Source of the DNA: Ruminococcus sp.
GTDB lineage: Bacteria > Bacillota > Clostridia > Oscillospirales > Ruminococcaceae
Length of the DNA stretch: 64,000 nt
Direction: 5' to 3'
NCBI GenBank assembly: GCA_021770655.1
Contig: JAETQO010000012.1
Coordinates: forward strand, 1 to 64,000
The notes beneath the pieces are model-generated. The model saw only the letters and a list, made by a program, of their open reading frames with translations, had not been told where the DNA came from and ran no database searches. Positions 61,677 to 64,000 of this stretch are shown here, in pieces; position 1 is the stretch's first letter, and every line of letters starts with the position of its first letter. A program made the translations under genes and the position numbers.

Positions 61677-61706
61677 AGAGCCGACAGCGTTTGTCGGCTC
61701 TTTTTG
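61677..61706 (+). terminator. terminator of the minigene array
   Basis: AGAGCCGACA, GCGT, TGTCGGCTCT, then TTTTTGTT. A canonical strong terminator. Confidence 0.95.
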
Positions 61707-61773
61707 TTAAGACATAAAAGCTGTGTTATTGTGTACCGATCAATCATGTAGTCGGGGAAAATAATTATTATGC

Positions 61774-61827
61774 AAAAAGCTGCCGTCAAATCCGAATTTA
61801 ACGAGAATGACGGCAGTTTTGTTTTTT
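61774..61827. terminator. bidirectional terminator
   Basis: CTGCCGTCA and TGACGGCAG arms around about 20 bases with T-runs on both sides. It ends the aldo/keto reductase gene. Confidence 0.8.
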
Positions 61828-61832
61828 ATCAG

Positions 61833-62801
61833 CTATATAATATTTTCAAGAAAAGCAATGGTCTTGGCGTCATATGTAAGATCCTGAGCCTGCATATCCT
61901 CTTCAAGCTGCCACAGCTTTGTTACCGCAAAAACCGATGAAACAAAAAACGGCTGGCTGTTCAGATAGCCGAGAGGTATAACTGCCGGAGAATCCCCTGT
62001 CTGCTCACTCAGACGCTTTACGCGGGCAAGCCTTGCAAGATTTGCAGTTCCGGCATATTGACCCTCCGGAAGATTGTTGGCCGCATCGCCTTTGGCAAGC
62101 TTGGCAAAAAAGCCCTTCGCCTGTGGAGAAAACGCCATGACAGGAAAATTATTTTTCTTATACCATTGAAATTCCTTGGTGTCCATACACACAAGAGTAT
62201 CATCGCCGAAAGTCTCTGCACTTGCATGAGCAAGGCTGTAATTTATCTGGCTGATGCGGATAGGCTCGAGCCCGTTTGACTCGGCAAAGGCATTAGCCTC
62301 TTCTATTCTCTTGGTCGTCCAGTTGGATACTCCGATAAAGTGTATCTTTCCGCTCTTGTAAAAATCATTAAGCACCGGCATTATTTCCTCCACAGGAACT
62401 TTCGTGTCGTCCCGATGCAGAAAATAGACGTCGATATAATCCACGCCCAATACAGACAAGCTTTCCTCCAGATCTGCGGTAAGCTCTTCCCTGCCAAGCC
62501 TGTTAACGTCCATATGACCCATTAGCGGGTGTCCGCCCTTTGTCGCAATGCAGATCTTGTCACGGCAGTTTCTCGCTTTGAGCCAGCGTCCGATAACTCC
62601 CTCGCTGGCATTATGACCTTCCTCAAGCCAATCGCAGTATACTCGTGCCGTATCTATGCACCAGCCGCCAAGCTCTGCATACTTATCGAGAAATTCAAAA
62701 TAAGTATCGTCGCAGTCACTTCTCTCAAAACCTGCGGCACCAAAGGTCAATGCCGGGATCTTTATCTCATATTTATCATTTTTAAGAGTACAGCTTAACA
62801 T
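61833..62801 (-). CDS. aldo/keto reductase family oxidoreductase
   Basis: NAD(P)H-dependent carbonyl reductase, 322 aa, TIM barrel. The catalytic Asp and Tyr lie in DTARVYCDW, the Lys in ATKGGHP and the His in YFLHRDD. The cofactor-binding part contains GVSNWTTKRIEEANAF and AFSPQAKGF. Substrate cannot be assigned; neighbours give no pathway. GGGGGAATT precedes the start. Confidence 0.9.
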   Translation of the reverse strand: MLSCTLKNDKYEIKIPALTFGAAGFERSDCDDTYFEFLDKYAELGGWCIDTARVYCDWLEEGHNASEGVIGRWLKARNCRDKICIATKGGHPLMGHMDVNRLGREELTADLEESLSVLGVDYIDVYFLHRDDTKVPVEEIMPVLNDFYKSGKIHFIGVSNWTTKRIEEANAFAESNGLEPIRISQINYSLAHASAETFGDDTLVCMDTKEFQWYKKNNFPVMAFSPQAKGFFAKLAKGDAANNLPEGQYAGTANLARLARVKRLSEQTGDSPAVIPLGYLNSQPFFVSSVFAVTKLWQLEEDMQAQDLTYDAKTIAFLENII

Positions 62802-62948
62802 AACAAATTCCCCCTTGTCATACTTCTTTCATACTATTCCTATACATATAATTATATTACAGCACTGTTTACATAAATAAAAGTATACCATACATTAAGG
62901 ACTTTTTCCACAGAATTTTGTAAAATTTTATTTTTTTATAAAAAACGC

Positions 62949-62977
62949 TTGACAAGCTCGGTAACTTGATATATAAT
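62949..62977 (+). promoter_or_regulatory. sigma-A promoter of ylxM-ffh
   Basis: TTGACA (62949-62954), 17 bp, TATAAT (62972-62977). Confidence 0.85.
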
Positions 62978-63032
62978 AGTTAATATTGTAAAGGCTGTTA
63001 GCTTTACAACTTGTCGATTTGGAGGGATTGCA

Positions 63033-63422
63033 ATGAGTAAAAACCTTGAAAACAGCGTACTTCTCGATTTGTACGGCAGTCTGCTCACCGACAAACAGAA
63101 TGAGATAATGGATTTGTATTACAACGACGACCTATCGCTGGGCGAAATTGCCGCTCAGCTTGATATTTCAAGACAGGGCGTACACGACGCTGTAAAGAAA
63201 TGTGAAAACGCTCTTGCTGATTATGAAAGCAAGCTTGGTCTTTACAGACAGCAAAGAGAATATCTTGAACAGCTTAAAGAATTCAAGGCTCAGGCTCTTG
63301 CGGTATTTGAAGAATGCAAACGCAAGAATTTTGCGAGAGACATTGCAGAGAAAACTATTGTACTGCTTGAAAACCTTGACAGCAAGTTTCAAGAATTTGA
63401 TACGGCGGAATATACTGAATAA
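63033..63422 (+). CDS. ylxM: YlxM/UPF0122 family helix-turn-helix protein
   Basis: 129 aa, sigma-70-region-4-like helix-turn-helix ([20 protein letters not shown], then [21 protein letters not shown]) with a C-terminal helical tail. In many Firmicutes it sits directly before ffh and modulates the SRP GTPase cycle. Here ffh starts 21 bp later. TTTGGAGGG supports the start. Confidence 0.93.
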   Translation: MSKNLENSVLLDLYGSLLTDKQNEIMDLYYNDDLSLGEIAAQLDISRQGVHDAVKKCENALADYESKLGLYRQQREYLEQLKEFKAQALAVFEECKRKNFARDIAEKTIVLLENLDSKFQEFDTAEYTE

Positions 63423-63443
63423 ACATATAACGGAGGATTGATT

Positions 63444-64000
63444 ATGGCGTTTGAAGGACTTTCAGAAAAACTTAACGGCGTGTTCAAGCGTCTGAAATCA
63501 AGAGGAAAGCTGAGCGAGGCCGACGTTAAGGAGGCTATGCGCGAAGTCAAAATGGCTTTGCTGGAGGCGGACGTAAGCTATAAGGTGGTTAAGGATTTTA
63601 TTTCCAAGGTCACTGAACGAAGCGTCGGCGAAGAGGTTTTAAAGAGCCTTACTCCCGGTCAGCAGGTAATCAAGATAGTTAACGAGGAGCTTATCAAGCT
63701 CATGGGCGAAGCTAATTCAAAGATTAACTTCCCCAACAAACCGCCCTGCATCATTATGATGTGCGGACTTCAGGGTTCGGGTAAAACTACCCATGCAGCT
63801 AAGCTTGCAAAGATGTTCAAAAAAGAGGGCAAAAGGCCGTTGCTTATCGCCGCGGACGTTTACAGACCTGCCGCTATCGAGCAGTTAAAGGTAGTCGGAG
63901 AGAGAGCCGAGGTCGCAGTTTTTGAGATGGGGCAGATTGATCCGAGAAAAATCGTTAAAGAGGGCATCAAACACGCTAAAGATTACGGAAACGACCTTGT
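63444..64000 (+). CDS. ffh: signal recognition particle protein Ffh (5' part)
   Basis: GTPase that delivers nascent membrane proteins to FtsY. About 185 residues are present; the gene runs off the window. N-domain helices lead into the G1 box GLQGSGKTT and the DVYRPAAIEQL strand. CGGAGGATT sets the start. Operon with ylxM. Confidence 0.96.
   Translation, partial: MAFEGLSEKLNGVFKRLKSRGKLSEADVKEAMREVKMALLEADVSYKVVKDFISKVTERSVGEEVLKSLTPGQQVIKIVNEELIKLMGEANSKINFPNKPPCIIMMCGLQGSGKTTHAAKLAKMFKKEGKRPLLIAADVYRPAAIEQLKVVGERAEVAVFEMGQIDPRKIVKEGIKHAKDYGNDL

Larger units (their letters stand above)
60321..61706 (+). other. 1.4-kb transcription unit of tandem start-stop minigenes
   Basis: No normal gene. 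About 16 repeated translation-start motifs appear, roughly 50-90 bases apart: near 60546, 60775, 60824, 60878, 60940, 60991, 61080, 61131, 61202, 61261, 61321, 61376, 61430, 61482, 61550 and 61624. Typical unit: GAAAGG or AGGAG, then TG(T/A)GAGTCC(A/G), then ATG. Reading frames shorten along the array, from 34, 18, 11 and 11 residues to 0-3. The start-stop units are ATG-TAA (60892), ATG GAT AAA TGA (61221), ATG GCA CGT TAA (61279), ATG GAA AGA TAA (61338), ATG GAA TAG (61393), ATG GCA GAA TAA (61498), ATG GCT TAA (61567) and ATG TAC TGA (61638). Three copies lack ATG (60991, 61131, 61430). Confidence 0.8.

Overview
The window looks like a chromosomal segment from an anaerobic, low-to-mid GC, spore-forming Clostridia member, most likely a Ruminococcus-like gut Oscillospiraceae. 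The basis is sipL-spoIVA, a Spo0A-type regulator, an NPxTG-type cell-wall anchor, several glycoside hydrolases, strong TTGACA-N17-TATAAT promoters, AAAGGAGG ribosome sites, and the ylxM-ffh order. No rRNA, tRNA, phage, CRISPR or transposase gene was seen. Family names come from motif recognition by eye; no database search was possible. Layout: 0-9 kb has a pyridoxamine-kinase-type gene, a membrane diguanylate cyclase, a GH42 beta-galactosidase, an acidic membrane protein and a large secreted beta-helix/FnIII protein. 9-14 kb has a ZIP metal transporter, the spore-coat pair sipL-spoIVA, a small PII-like protein and prmA. 14.9-20.4 kb is a cell-surface glycopolymer cluster (export ABC transporter, CDP-glycerol-type transferase, glycosyltransferase) facing an LCP-family ligase. 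20.7-29 kb has a metal P-type ATPase with an ArsR/CadC-type repressor, degV, a ClpC-type ATPase, an unlisted 43-residue Cys/Gly-rich membrane peptide and a two-domain PPK2 enzyme. 29-41.7 kb has a coiled-coil membrane protein, a VanY-type peptidase beside a two-component system, several small XRE regulators, valS with a leader peptide ORF, an NPNTG surface protein and a GH13 enzyme. 41.9-47.9 kb has a frameshifted L-asparaginase, a hemolysin-III-type membrane protein and a MarR/ABC/ABC drug-export operon. 48.3-57.9 kb is carbohydrate metabolism: an L-fucose operon (fucI, DUF3795, kinase, fucU, unknown, fucA), a GH2 beta-mannosidase and an FkbM-type methyltransferase. 58.4-60.1 kb has a Spo0A-like protein with a dead receiver, a probable 6S RNA and a DUF1292 protein. 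61.8-64 kb has an aldo/keto reductase, ylxM and the 5' part of ffh. The most unusual part is 60286-61706. A consensus sigma-A promoter and a strong terminator bracket 1.4 kb with no normal gene. Inside are about 16 spaced copies of a ribosome-binding-site motif with a conserved (A/G)(A/G)GTCC(A/G)ATG-like start context. Most copies are followed almost at once by a stop codon (M-stop, MA-stop, ME-stop, MY-stop, MAR-stop, MER-stop, MAE-stop, MDK-stop). Two copies encode near-identical 10-residue peptides whose start codon sits in a hairpin loop kept by a G-U pair. I do not recognise this system. A second theme is a family of miniature inverted-repeat elements (TTAAGG...CCTTAA ends, full length about 175 bp) scattered between genes. 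One lies inside the GH42 mRNA leader and one supplies the stop codon of the first gene.
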